A stretch of 64,000 bases of DNA from Dillenia suffruticosa (taxonomy: Eukaryota > Streptophyta > Magnoliopsida > Dilleniales > Dilleniaceae), in the NCBI GenBank assembly GCA_033439265.1, contig JAVTVX010000035.1, forward strand, positions 20,424,001 to 20,488,000. The letters run 5' to 3'. Positions 24,421 to 35,274 of this stretch are shown piece by piece. A program made the position numbers and the translations under genes. Positions within the stretch are counted from its first letter, which is position 1; every line of letters begins with the position of its first letter. The notes under the pieces were generated by a model. That model saw only the letters and a list, made by a program, of their open reading frames with translations, had not been told where the DNA came from and made no database searches.

Positions 24421-25928
24421 CTTTAGAGGCTAGTAATCTTGCCCCATTTGTACAAAAAAATGATCTAATCACTCATTTTTCTCTATTTTGATATTTGTAA
24501 TATCGTATTATGGAGATATTATGTACTTAACGATTGGATCATGAGATTATGTTTTAGATTGATCCATCGTTCTATTCATTATCATGCACAGTATATTGTT
24601 GAATACATATAGTGTACTCCCTCCGTGGTTATGAGTCCACAACTACTCTAGATGTCAAAGAATACTTATATCATACCAAAAAGATATAGAAGAGGAGAGA
24701 GAGATTTTACTAACAAGGAGGAAGAATGATGGAAAAGCAGCACCATTACAAAAGCCCTAACCTAAACACAATGTCATCAATTATATATTTGATACAAACA
24801 CAAAAGGCTAACCAAGTTCATATTAAAAACAAGGGAGAAAAAACATAAGAATTTACCCCCAAACCAAGAGAGATAAAGAGAGAGAAGCTGAGGTAGTAAA
24901 GAAACAGAGGAAAGTACATAAGTGAATTGATTTGGCATTTAGGTTGCAATTTAAACAATGTATAAGGGAAAAAAGAGAGAAAGGTTTTGTTTTAAAAAGA
25001 TATAATGGGAGCTCTCTCACCGTACAACCGCAAACCTAGGAGTATCTGGACTTGAACTTTGGGCTGGGAATGACTAAACTAGACTGAATCTCTAATTTGG
25101 TTAGGTTAAGCATGCAAAACTTAGCCCAAAAGTCCTCCTTCGCATGCATTTGTCCCTAAAGCTAAAGGGAACTGAGGTACGAGAAGTCAGTGTGTCACAG
25201 ATAAGACAATAATAGGTTATCGTAAGTTTCGAATCAGATTAATCAAACTATAATTTTAGATATTAATCAGTACAATACAAAAAAAACCACATAAGTCAAT
25301 AATGATGAGTGGTTGCAATAAAAGGAGTATTAGTGTTGTATATTGCTTATGCAAGGCATTAAACATTTTTTTTCATTATATATTATATAAATATGTATGA
25401 GCATTTTTATATGTCAGGAGTTGTATTCTTTTTTTTTCTCGGTCACAAAGGAAGTTTGAATTCGAAATTTCCATTCATAAAAAGTACTTTTAGTACTGCT
25501 AAATTTAAAGACCCCTTGTTAGAGTCTGTGTTTTTTTTCTTTGATGTGTAATTTATTCAATTAAGTATTTTAAGAAAGTGTAATAAAATTTTTAAATTAA
25601 ATATCATCTATAATAAAATTAAAAAAAAAATATTATGCGATTCACAATATTCACATACTTTAATTTAAACACAAAAGGCCGCTTTGACTCAAGATCGAAA
25701 TCGAGTTTTGACCTAGAAATTTTAAACCCTCCGATGGTTGATAAAAAAGAAAAAAAAAACATTTGAGTTGGGTCTATATTACAATAGATAAGGTTTAAAT
25801 CTCGTATGTAATGGAAATAAGGTAAGCAGGTCATGTTTAAATTTTTTCGATCCAAATCAAATGTTGTTTGATAAATCAAATCAATATATCAAGCTCAAGT
25901 TTGATCTTATATGATTATATTTGTTATA

Positions 25929-25959
<31 letters not shown>

Positions 25960-26267
25960 TAATTTTACAAATACAATTCACACAAAAATATTTTTTTTGA
26001 CAAAGGATACACACATAAATAAATATTCATATAAACTTCATTATTATTCTTATTGTTATTATTATTTTTGACCGGGCGGGCTTTTCATGTGCCTCCGAGC
26101 TTTATGCCTTCCTAATTTGGCCCAACCACCGGCTGGGAAAAAGATATTTTTTTCCAAAGTTCTGGGGCAGAACTCGAAATTCAAAAAACTATTCGCAGGA
26201 TTTTCTCCCTCCTCTTTCTTCTCACTTTCTGCGGTGCAGACCATGGAGAAGGAGAAGACGGCCAAAA
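24421..26267. other. Intergenic between LINE remnant and the THO6-like pseudogene
   Basis: No gene is recognisable. The stretch holds poly-A and poly-T runs and a (TA)n microsatellite at about 25926-25951. The last 200 bases should be the former promoter and leader of the THO6-like gene. Confidence 0.5.
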
Positions 26268-26665
26268 GTGGGGAGAAATGCGACGAGCTGGGACGAAGAA
26301 GAGTACAGGAACAGCATATTATACGATAGGGAAAGTGAAACTCGGACCGTGTTTCGAACAGTTTTTGGTTACTCTCTTGAAAAACCTAACGCAGCAGACA
26401 ACATTGTTGTGGCTTCAAGTGACGGTTCTATTGCTTCTTATTCCATCTCTTCTTGCATTAACTCCGCTGTCAGTTTCCACTCTCTCTCTCTAATCGTTAA
26501 TTTGATTCGATATATGAGAGAATGAGGAATTTTGATTGGTTTTGCTTTTGCTGTAAAAATCGTGGAGGCATTTGGGTGGTTTTGCAGTTGCTGAGCCTGA
26601 TTGCATGATGGACCTGCTTGTGATGCTATGTTTTACGGCAAGGGTGAAGATTCACTGTTATTGAG

Positions 26666-26693
26666 GTCTCTCTCTCTCTCTCTCTCTCTCTCC
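26666..26693. repeat. (CT)n microsatellite at a splice donor of the pseudogene
   Basis: A CT dinucleotide run starts immediately after the exon at 26588-26665, so the would-be donor is GTCTCTCT. Expansion here may have weakened the donor. Confidence 0.7.
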
Positions 26694-28093
26694 CTGCCAT
26701 GTGTTTGTCAAAATGGAATATGATGTCTTGTTGGTTTAAACTGGTGACAAAAGAAGATTTGAAAAGGGATTAGTTCTGTGCGTCTGTGTGCGTGTGTATG
26801 CAATTCATGATATAATTCTTATTTGAAGATGCTATTCAATGGGCTTTCAGTCAAGAACTTGTTTTTGGGTTCCCTGAGGGTTAAATAGTGCTTAATCTAT
26901 ATTTGAATCTTCTGGATATGCGTTTGATTAGAAGTTGTTCACTCAATACTAGCTAGTCACAGAATCATGGTTAATTCAGGCATGAAAATGTAGTGAATTG
27001 CATGTCTAATTCTTAAGTTCTCTTGTGGCGATAGGAGAAAGAGTGAGGGACTAGTGTAAAATTTTGCACGTTCCTCAGGAAGTTCTTATCACAAACTATT
27101 CTTTGTTGATATATCTTGGAGTTGTGGTGATGATGGTCGAATTCAAAATGGAAGGAAATTGCCAATTCAGAGGACCCTGTCCTTGCTTCAGGTAAATTTT
27201 CATAAACGGTGTGACCATAAATCATTCAGAAATTAAATTTGTCAATTTTTCATGCTTACGTTAAGCTGTTTCTAATAGGGTTTGTCCAAGGACTTGAGAT
27301 TCCCAGAGTCTTTTATTCTTTTCTAAGTTGTGGCTTGGTCGTTTTTAATTGATCCTTTTTGCTCAATTGCTTCCCTTGGGCAGGAAACCAGGTGGAGCCG
27401 GCACTTGACCTTGACAATCCTCAACATAGGTGAGCTGCGCAAAATACTATTAACATTAAAGTGAATATGCTCATATTTTCATGTTTATTCAACCAAATAC
27501 AAGGGAGGTGATATATTCTCTGTTGTTTTTCCTTTTAACTTTTATCCAGCTGAGATATAAATGTCTTGAATTTTTGAGATAGACATCTATTGCACCTTGT
27601 CATTTTAAAGCTAATCTTTGTGCATAAGTGGGTAAATAACCAAGTTCAACTAAGCCTGTGGGGCAGTGAGAGTAATCACTTCAATGATTAGATTCTACTA
27701 GGATAAGAACTAATCTCATAAGCAATGGGGCATTTGCTTGAGGCATTATCATGCATGAGAAATATAATTCCCATTTGGAAGAACATTACTCCTTCTAAAA
27801 ATGGTCTACTGTTACTTGTAGTCAACTTCTTTCATTTATATGATAAGGTACCAGTTTTATAAATGTAGGGAAAAAAAAGTGCTTTTAATTTGAAAGGGCA
27901 TAATTCAACGATGTCATAATTTAAGCATGATAGGATGCAATATTGAGACAAAGTACTGAAAAACAATAAGCATTTCGCGTGCCACGTGTCCATTAATCCC
28001 TCTTCATTTGATTCATCATGCATCTTTAATTTTCGGCTGTATTTGCTTTTTTTTTTTTCATTTTTTCCACTTGAACAGATCAGTATTTGTTTT

Positions 28094-28538
28094 TGTTGTG
28101 TAATGCCCACGTGGGGCTATTTAAATTTCAAAAACAAAGGGGGTAATGGGTAGTTACCCATTACCCTACTCTCCCCTAATTTCACTCTCCAAATAACTCC
28201 TGCGGGAGTTATGATTCAAAAACAAAAAAAACAAAAAAGGTAAGTTAAGTTTTATATATGAAAAAAAGGAGAGAACATCAAGAGAGATGATGATCAAGAG
28301 GGATTGATTCCGATCAACGCACGAATCACCGGGTTAAGGGTTGGAACGTCGTGGTATTGTGTTAATAGTTCGTCTTATGTAACTATCATCCCGACTGCGA
28401 GTTGTTGCAGTTCCAAGTTTGCGGTTTTCGAAATTATTCGAATCACCGATTAAGGTACACCGTAAACTTGATCTTTTATGATTCTGAAAAATGTTAATTA
28501 TTGCTTCCGTTGCGTGATTGAGTCACCTTAATCTAACA
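28094..28538 (+). repeat. 5' LTR of the copia element
   Basis: Starts TGTTGTGTAATGCCC and ends CCTTAATCTAACA. It should contain the promoter driving the element. A perfect hairpin sequence lies at 28141-28166. A TATA-like word TTATATATG occurs near 28250. Confidence 0.95.
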
Positions 28539-28539
28539 T

Positions 28540-28551
28540 TGGTATCAGAGC
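28540..28551 (+). other. Primer-binding site of the copia element
   Basis: TGGTATCAGAGC begins two bases after the 5' LTR. It is the standard complement of the 3' end of initiator methionine tRNA used by plant copia elements. Confidence 0.92.
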
Positions 28552-29673
28552 GTGTTAGATATATTTTAAATAATTTTTCGGAATTTAATTTGGGTATAAA
28601 ATATAGGGTATAAAATTTGAGGTTCGGATCACGAATGAATTTCGTGAATCCGATTATACCACTGTGTTACCCAACTCACGTAGAATACGAAAATAATTTT
28701 TTCGTAATTTTCTGAGCACAATAGGGCTAAGAAATTTCCGGTTGAAGCATTCGGCCGTGAATAGTGACCGAACACTTCAACCCCAGATTTGGCGAGTTTT
28801 AGGTCAAATCAGAGCATGAAAATGATAGATCTAAGTTTGTCTCTGCTAGATCTACATTTTGACATATATATTGCATGTTGTTTATATTGGAAATTGGGTT
28901 TTCGGAGAACCGGGTCGAAAAACCCAGTTGCAGACCCGTCGGGCAAGGAAGATGAGTTCCAGACCCGCGGGCGCGTGCACAACACGCGCCCATAAGCGCG
29001 TCCAGCTGGCGCGTGTATCTCACGCGCACGTAAGGCGCGTGAGCGGTCCAGAAGGGGCACGGGTCGGGGCGGGTCAAGAGTCGACCCACGACCCGACACG
29101 TGTCGGGTCAACCCGACCCGTTAACCGCAGTCGGGTCACCTGACCCGTTTGACCGACCCGCTGACTCGGCTCCGCGCGTGAGTACGCGCCGCGACTGGGC
29201 GCGCGTGAGCCGAGCCGGCTCAGGCGCGTGGAAGCGCGTGAGCCACGCGCGCCGCGTGAGCCGAGCCACGAAAGGCGCGTGGTGGCGCGTGAAGAACTTA
29301 CCGCGCGTCTGGCGCGTGATCCAGGCTCCTGCCGGCGCGTGGAGGTGCGTGGCAGGGCCTGCAGACGCGCCGCCGGTGCGCGGCGGCGCGTGGGGACCCC
29401 GGCGGCGCGTCAGGTCGCCCAAAATTGTTTTTTTCAATTTTCTTTTGGGGTCCTATGAGGTAAATTGTGACTATTTGTGGGATTTTGTACACTGAATTAA
29501 AGTCCAGATAAAGAGATGAGATCCCGGGTTGTGGTGTATAGTGTCCGTTGACTCATATGCTCACTTTGGGATCAATACTTGATTCATTTTGGATTATTAA
29601 TTCGTAGGGTGTACGAAATTGTGAAAATAAGCATTATTAGTCACTAACGTCTCTTTTTCTGTGTAACAGAGAC
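28552..29673 (+). other. Long untranslated leader of the copia element, with a GC-rich repeat core (about 28925-29415)
   Basis: The 1.1 kb between primer-binding site and gag includes about 490 bases that are strikingly GC- and CpG-rich in an AT-rich region. The core is built from repeats of GGCGCGTG (or CACGCGCC) in its second half and GACCCG (or CGGGTC) in its first half. Several overlapping open frames here are arginine/proline-rich by-products of this composition, and none looks like a known protein. It may be a regulatory or packaging leader (inference). Confidence 0.7.
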
Positions 29674-32600
29674 ATGGCTGCTACGAAAACTGTCGTTCTA
29701 GATCTCGTTAAGGGAGATAAACTAAACGGTGACAATTATGATATTTGGCACCGAAAGGTTCAGTTTGTCTTCGAGGAACAAGAACTCGGGGAAGTTCTTA
29801 AGAACGAGATGGTGGATCCCGGGGAGGGTACCACTGCACAAGCACGACGGGATCAGGAGGTATATCGTGCTTGGAAAAAGAAGGATAGTCAAGCGAGGGT
29901 AATCCTTCTTAGCTGCATGCACGATGAACTGATTCCGATTTACGAGCAGTATCCTACTGCACAGTCGATCTGGCATGCTCTAAGAGAGCAATATGGCGCC
30001 CTGTCAGCTCCTAAGGTGAGGATGCTGACTTATAAGTTCATCACTTATAAGAAGAGGCACGATCATACAATGAAACAGCATTTAATGCACATGTCGAGTA
30101 TGATCGCCTCTCTGAAGAATATGGGGGAGCCGATGTCTAATGAGCTTCAGGTACTGGGTGTGATCCAGTCCTTGCCTGACTCCTGGGATGTGGTTAAGAC
30201 CTATCTCACGCACACTGAGAGTATTCATACTTTCATGGACGTGAGTAGGCACTGTGAGCTCGAGGAGGAGCGTCAGGAGGTGGCTAGGTCTTCTTCTGCT
30301 CATGCTAATTTTGCGGAGTCGAGTAAGGGCTCCCGGGGTTTAAAGCGCAAGTGGCACAAGCATGAGAAGAAGGCCAAGGGCCAAGGCAAGAAGAAGCAAC
30401 CTGCCAAGACCGACGACAAAGGACAGAAGCGCAAGAAGAAGGAGCTCGATAAGAGCAAAGTCCAATGCTATGTTTGTGGCAAGCTTGGGCATTTCGCACG
30501 CGAGTGTGGCGAGCGAAAGGTATGTCATTCTTCTTTACATGGTTTGAGTTACGTGTCATCTAGTGTGATGCTCATTAACTCTTCTCCTTTGTGGATTGTA
30601 GACTCAGGAGCCACGGACCATGTAGCTCGGGACAGGAGCGCATACGTGGAGTTCCGCCGTTTAAGTCCCCAGGCGAGGAGGCTATACGTGGGGAATGGAG
30701 CATTCGTGGAAGTAAAAGGGATTGACACTTGCAAGCTATTGTTACGAAGTGACCAAATCTTATATCTTCATGATGTTTTGTATGCTCCTGAGATTAGGCG
30801 GAATCTAGTATCTGTCCGATGTTTAGATTTGTTGGGATATTCAGTGTTGTTGGGAAACTCTAGAGTTTTCATTACTTATGACAGTTCTTTAATTTGTTCC
30901 GGTTTGGTCCATAAGGGACTTTATGTACTGGATATGATTTCATGTTATGAGACTTATTCTTCTTTTACTATTGCTTTTGCATCTGATAGTGTAGTGGATG
31001 ATGTGAATGTATGGCATAGTAGACTTGGTCACATAGGGCAAGAGAGGATGGCCCGGTTAGCTACGAATGGCCTGCTGGGCCCGCTAACCAAGATTCAGTT
31101 GCCCGTATGTGAGTTTTGCCTTGCGGGCAAAGCCACTAGAAAACCATTTGGGAAAGCAATGAGAGCTGGGACTCCATTGCAATTGGTCCATTCCGACATT
31201 TGCGGACCCATGAATGTGAGAGCCCGAAACGGAGCCACGTATTTTATTACATTTATAGACGATTACACGCGTTTCGGTTACGTCTACCTGATCTCACACA
31301 AGTCTGAGGCACTAGAATGTTTCAGGAGATTTATCAGTGAGGTTGAAAATCAGCTAGACTTGAGGGTGAAAACTCTCAGAACCGATCGGGGGTGCGAGTA
31401 TCTGTCTGAGCAATTTAAAGAGCTCTGTTCCGATAGAGGTATTACGAGACAGTTAACTATTCCTGCTACTCCTCAACAGAACGGAGTAGCCGAGAGAAGG
31501 AATAGGACTCTGTTGGAGATGGTGAGGTCGATGATGGCACAAGCCAACCTACCTATCTCCCATTGGGGGGATGCGTTGTTGACTGCGGCTTACGTCCTTA
31601 ACCGTGTTCCGACAAAGTCTGTAGTAAGCACCCCATACGAGCTTTGGACAGGGAGACAGCCTGACCTTAGCCACTTGAGGCCATGGGGTTGCGCTACGTA
31701 TGTTCGTGATTTCTCGCATCAGTACGGCAAGTTAGGACCGCGAGGAAAGAAGTGTATCTTTGTTAGATACTCTGAACAATCCAAAGGATATGTGTTCCTA
31801 GGAGAACATACGGACGGTACTGTCACCGAGATAGAGTCTCGTGATATCACATTTCTCGAAAGTGATTTCCCTAAAAGAGGAGAAATCGATCGAGATCTCA
31901 CCTTTTACGAGATGGATGAGCCTAGTGGCTTAGCCGAACCCAGTGACGAGATTCAAGAGCCGATTATGGATTTTGATCTTAGTGGGAGCAATCCATTTCA
32001 AGGTGTGGGACCTCTCTCTCCTCGAAGAAGTAATCGGGGACAAGTGCCACGTCGCCGTTTCCCGATTGAGGATGAGATCCTCATTGTGACTCCTGAGGAC
32101 GATGAAGAGCCGAGGACTGCACAGGAGGCTCTTGAGGGTTCAGCAAAGGACCAATGGTTACAGGCCATGCACGAGGAATTGGAATCAATGAGAGTCAACG
32201 AAGTCTGGGAGCTAGTTGACTTACCTGAGGAAAGAAAGGCTATTGGAAACAAGTGGGTTTTCAAAATTAAAAGAAAGGCCGACGGATCGATTGAGAGGTA
32301 CAAGGCCCGTCTAGTAGCCAAGGGTTACACGCAGACCAAGGGTATTGACTACGAGGAGACTTTCTCTCCAGTAGTCAAATTTACTTCGATCCGTTTACTT
32401 TTGGCGATTGTCGCTAGTATGGATCTTGAGTTACACCAGATGGACGTTAAGACCGCTTTTCTTAACGGGAGCCTGGATGAGGAAATCTACATGGAACAGC
32501 CCCCTGGGTTTGTTCTGGTAGGTCAAGAAGACAAGGTCTGTCGACTTCGGAAGTCGATATACGGTCTAAAGCAATCATCCAGGCGGTGGTACCTAAGATT

Positions 32601-33672
32601 TCACGAGGAGGTGATATCTTACGGTTTTACGATAGTTGAGGAGGATCATTGTGTCTATCTGATTCGGTCTGATAACTCTTTTGTGATCCTGTCGTTGTAT
32701 GTGGATGACATAATGTTGGCTGGGAACAACATTAAGTATTTAAAGACCATCAAAGCATGGTTGTCATCCAGTTTCGACATGAAAGACATGGGTGAAGCTG
32801 AGTTCATCCTTGGAGTTAAGATCCAGAGGGATCGCTCGAGAAAGATGTTGGCTCTTTCACAAGAGACCTATATTAAGAAAATTCTTGAGCGTTTTGGGAT
32901 GAATGATTGTAATCCCATAGATACTCCGATCGCCAAAGGTGAAGGCTTGAGCCTGGACATGTGTCCGAAAACTCAGGAAGAAGTAAGGGAAATGAGTAAA
33001 GTACCTTATTCCAGTGCAGTGGGAAGTTTGATGTACGCAATGTTGTGTACTAGACCGGACATTTGTTATGCAGTTGGTCTGGTGAGCAGATATCAGGCAA
33101 ATCCTGGAAGGGGTCACTGGAGAGCAGTGAAAAGGATTTTCCGATATCTAAAAGGAACTGCAAACTTCTCCTTGAGTTACGGAGGAGGCGATTTGCGCCT
33201 TGTGGGCTATTCGGACGCCGACTGGGGAGGCGATTTGGATAAACGCAAATCGACATCAGGTTTTGCTTTCTTGCTCAATGGCGGAGCTATCTCTTGGAGC
33301 AGTAAGAAGCAAACCTGTGTTGCTCTATCTACGATGGAGGCTGAGTTCGTGGCGTGCTCAGTTGCAGTTCAGGAGAGTGTTTGGCTCCGGAGACTACTGA
33401 ATGACTTAGGGATTGTAGCGGATAGTGGGAGACCTGTAATGATTTATTGTGATAATCAGGCCGCTATCGCTTACACTCGAGACCCTAAGTTTCATAGTAG
33501 AACTAAACACATCGACACCAGATACCATTATGTTAGAGACATCATCGAGAAGGGTGAAGTGACCGTCAAGTACATTTCGACACACAGCATGGTGGCTGAC
33601 CCCTTCACCAAACCCATCACTAGAGACTCTTTTTTAGGGCATAGAGAGTCATTGGGTTTGAATATCTACTGA
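29674..33672 (+). CDS. Ty1/copia gag-pol polyprotein, 1332 aa, uninterrupted
   Basis: Domains in order, approximate residues: gag (30-220), starting near KLNGDNYDIWHRKVQFVFEE; CCHC zinc knuckle CYVCGKLGHFAREC (about 265-278); aspartic protease WIVDSGATDH (about 306-315); GAG-pre-integrase WHSRLGHIGQERM (about 447); integrase core HSDICGP, FIDDYTRFGYVY and the glutamate in NGVAERRNRTLLE (about 505-620); reverse transcriptase NKWVFKIKRKADGSIERYKA (about 860) with catalytic YVDD (about 1009); RNase H SKKQTCVALSTMEAEFVA (about 1210) and YCDNQAA. No stop or frameshift is seen. The start follows GTAACAGAGAC. The protein would be cleaved by its own protease into virus-like-particle components. Confidence 0.96.
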   Translation: MAATKTVVLDLVKGDKLNGDNYDIWHRKVQFVFEEQELGEVLKNEMVDPGEGTTAQARRDQEVYRAWKKKDSQARVILLSCMHDELIPIYEQYPTAQSIWHALREQYGALSAPKVRMLTYKFITYKKRHDHTMKQHLMHMSSMIASLKNMGEPMSNELQVLGVIQSLPDSWDVVKTYLTHTESIHTFMDVSRHCELEEERQEVARSSSAHANFAESSKGSRGLKRKWHKHEKKAKGQGKKKQPAKTDDKGQKRKKKELDKSKVQCYVCGKLGHFARECGERKVCHSSLHGLSYVSSSVMLINSSPLWIVDSGATDHVARDRSAYVEFRRLSPQARRLYVGNGAFVEVKGIDTCKLLLRSDQILYLHDVLYAPEIRRNLVSVRCLDLLGYSVLLGNSRVFITYDSSLICSGLVHKGLYVLDMISCYETYSSFTIAFASDSVVDDVNVWHSRLGHIGQERMARLATNGLLGPLTKIQLPVCEFCLAGKATRKPFGKAMRAGTPLQLVHSDICGPMNVRARNGATYFITFIDDYTRFGYVYLISHKSEALECFRRFISEVENQLDLRVKTLRTDRGCEYLSEQFKELCSDRGITRQLTIPATPQQNGVAERRNRTLLEMVRSMMAQANLPISHWGDALLTAAYVLNRVPTKSVVSTPYELWTGRQPDLSHLRPWGCATYVRDFSHQYGKLGPRGKKCIFVRYSEQSKGYVFLGEHTDGTVTEIESRDITFLESDFPKRGEIDRDLTFYEMDEPSGLAEPSDEIQEPIMDFDLSGSNPFQGVGPLSPRRSNRGQVPRRRFPIEDEILIVTPEDDEEPRTAQEALEGSAKDQWLQAMHEELESMRVNEVWELVDLPEERKAIGNKWVFKIKRKADGSIERYKARLVAKGYTQTKGIDYEETFSPVVKFTSIRLLLAIVASMDLELHQMDVKTAFLNGSLDEEIYMEQPPGFVLVGQEDKVCRLRKSIYGLKQSSRRWYLRFHEEVISYGFTIVEEDHCVYLIRSDNSFVILSLYVDDIMLAGNNIKYLKTIKAWLSSSFDMKDMGEAEFILGVKIQRDRSRKMLALSQETYIKKILERFGMNDCNPIDTPIAKGEGLSLDMCPKTQEEVREMSKVPYSSAVGSLMYAMLCTRPDICYAVGLVSRYQANPGRGHWRAVKRIFRYLKGTANFSLSYGGGDLRLVGYSDADWGGDLDKRKSTSGFAFLLNGGAISWSSKKQTCVALSTMEAEFVACSVAVQESVWLRRLLNDLGIVADSGRPVMIYCDNQAAIAYTRDPKFHSRTKHIDTRYHYVRDIIEKGEVTVKYISTHSMVADPFTKPITRDSFLGHRESLGLNIY

Positions 33673-34830
33673 CATTTCTCAGTTTGTATTTAATGATGAC
33701 GTTGATGCTTATTGATTTTATATATATGATTATAGTGCATTATTCAGTCACTTTTGCATTATATTTTTCATTTAATGCACTTACTTTTAATTATCATATA
33801 TATGTAATAGATATGTCAGGCAGGCGAGGTCGACTCTCTCACACGAGTGACCACCTCCGGTTCTGAGTGAGCTGGGATGAGACGGTTTCTAGCTGTAAGA
33901 GGTTTTGAGAGTGGCCCTGCTAGAACATAAGTCGCCCTGATACGTGTTCAGGATGAGGTCATATGCGATATGACCGACATGGAAATACCCACATCCATGT
34001 TGCCTGTGAGAAGCCAAGTTTGAGATCTCGGATATCACCTGTAATTTGTGATATTGTCTCATAGGTACTCTTTCTGAGATCTCTAGGTAAAGTCTTATGA
34101 GTAGACTGTGTCCTCGTACCTGCACAGTGTTAGAGAAATCTGACATATGCCCTTCTGAGAGATGGGGGAGTAACACTGTGGCACGTGTTTTCATACCACG
34201 TGTGAAAAGACGACTTGGGATATTGGGAGCTATATTACTTGAGACAATAATTTAAAACTTATCCCCAAACCCCACTGTGTGAGATTCGAGATCCATTGGG
34301 TGGGATCTCTTGTGCCCTTATTACTTTCGGCTGTCTCTTGAGATCATGATTCAGTGTTTGCTACTTTAGTCTGTTTACCAATGGCCCGGAAAATAAATTG
34401 AGGTCTGAGGGACAGGTCTAGGAAAGCAGCCGAATTGAGATCGATAGATTCGAGTTTGGGAAAAGGAAGACCAATTGACATTGCATTGTTATGTTGTATT
34501 CACCGACCGGTCTTTTATGTTCATCCATGTAGGGATTTGAACATAATAGTGAATACATAGTCGAGTAATATCTGGGGATTACTTTCGGTGAGGAAAGTAG
34601 CTCGATGAATGTAATTAGTCTTGGATCTGGGGTACAGCGAGCTTTTTTATGATATTAACGGTGACTACTCGATCATCCTAACAGGTGTGTCGAGCAGTTT
34701 TTGTTTGCAGGTGTACTCGCTAGTCGCACGACGTCCAACCCTGTATGAAAACCCTGTAGGGTGATATGGTGGATCGCATGAGTTGTGATCTTATGACGGA
34801 AATAGAATGCCCTCGTGTGCAAGTGGGAGA
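33673..34830 (+). other. Non-coding stretch between copia gag-pol and the 3' LTR
   Basis: About 1.16 kb with no convincing frame. The final ten bases (34821-34830, AAGTGGGAGA) are the polypurine tract that primes plus-strand synthesis. The remainder has no recognised function. Confidence 0.7.
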
Positions 34831-35274
34831 TGTTGTGTAATGCCCACGTGGGGCTATTTAAATTTCAAAAACAAAGGGGGTAATGGGTAGTTACCCATTA
34901 CCCCACTCTCCCCTAATTTCACTCTCCAAATAACTCCTGCGGGAGTTATGATTCAAAAACAAAAAAACAAAAAAGGTAAGTTAAGTTTTATATATGAAAA
35001 AAAGGAGAGAACATCAAGAGAGATGATGATCAAGAGGGATTGATTCCGATCAACGCACGAATCACCGGGTTAAGGGTTGGAACGTCGTGGTATTGTGTTA
35101 ATAGTTCGTCTTACGTAACTATCATCCCGACTGCGAGTTGTTGCAGTTCCAAGTTTGCGGTTTCTGAAATTATTCGAATCACCGATTAAGGTACACCGTA
35201 AACTTGATCTTTTATGATTCTGAAAAATGTTAATTATTGCTTCCGTTGCGTGATTGAGTCACCTTAATCTAACA
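34831..35274 (+). repeat. 3' LTR of the copia element
   Basis: A near-identical copy of the 5' LTR. Differences seen: T/C at CCCTACTC, one A fewer in the A-run, T/C at CTTATGTAAC, and TTTTCG versus TTTCTG. It is followed by the target duplication GTTTT. Confidence 0.95.

Larger units (their letters stand above)
28094..35274 (+). mobile_element. Full-length Ty1/copia LTR retrotransposon, 7181 bp, inserted in a THO6-like intron
   Basis: It has LTRs of 445 bp (28094-28538) and 444 bp (34831-35274), each starting TG and ending CA, and a 5-bp target duplication GTTTT at 28089-28093 and 35275-35279. It also has an initiator-Met-type primer-binding site, a polypurine tract AAGTGGGAGA, and one uninterrupted gag-pol frame. 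The LTRs differ by four transitions and one A-run indel, about 0.9 percent, so insertion is recent relative to the surrounding LINE and CACTA remnants. Integrase precedes reverse transcriptase, the Ty1/copia order. Lineage is not assigned. It is inserted in the same direction as the host gene. Structurally it could be autonomous; activity cannot be inferred. Confidence 0.95.

Noticed and set aside
24616..24627. TACTCCCTCCGT, similar to a Stowaway MITE terminus
   Set aside because: I could find no matching inverted terminus or TA target duplication within several hundred bases. A single 10-mer is not enough.
29100..29495. 131-codon open frame in the copia leader, rich in Arg and Trp
   Set aside because: It is a by-product of GC-rich tandem words that keep several frames open on both strands. 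It has no recognisable domain.
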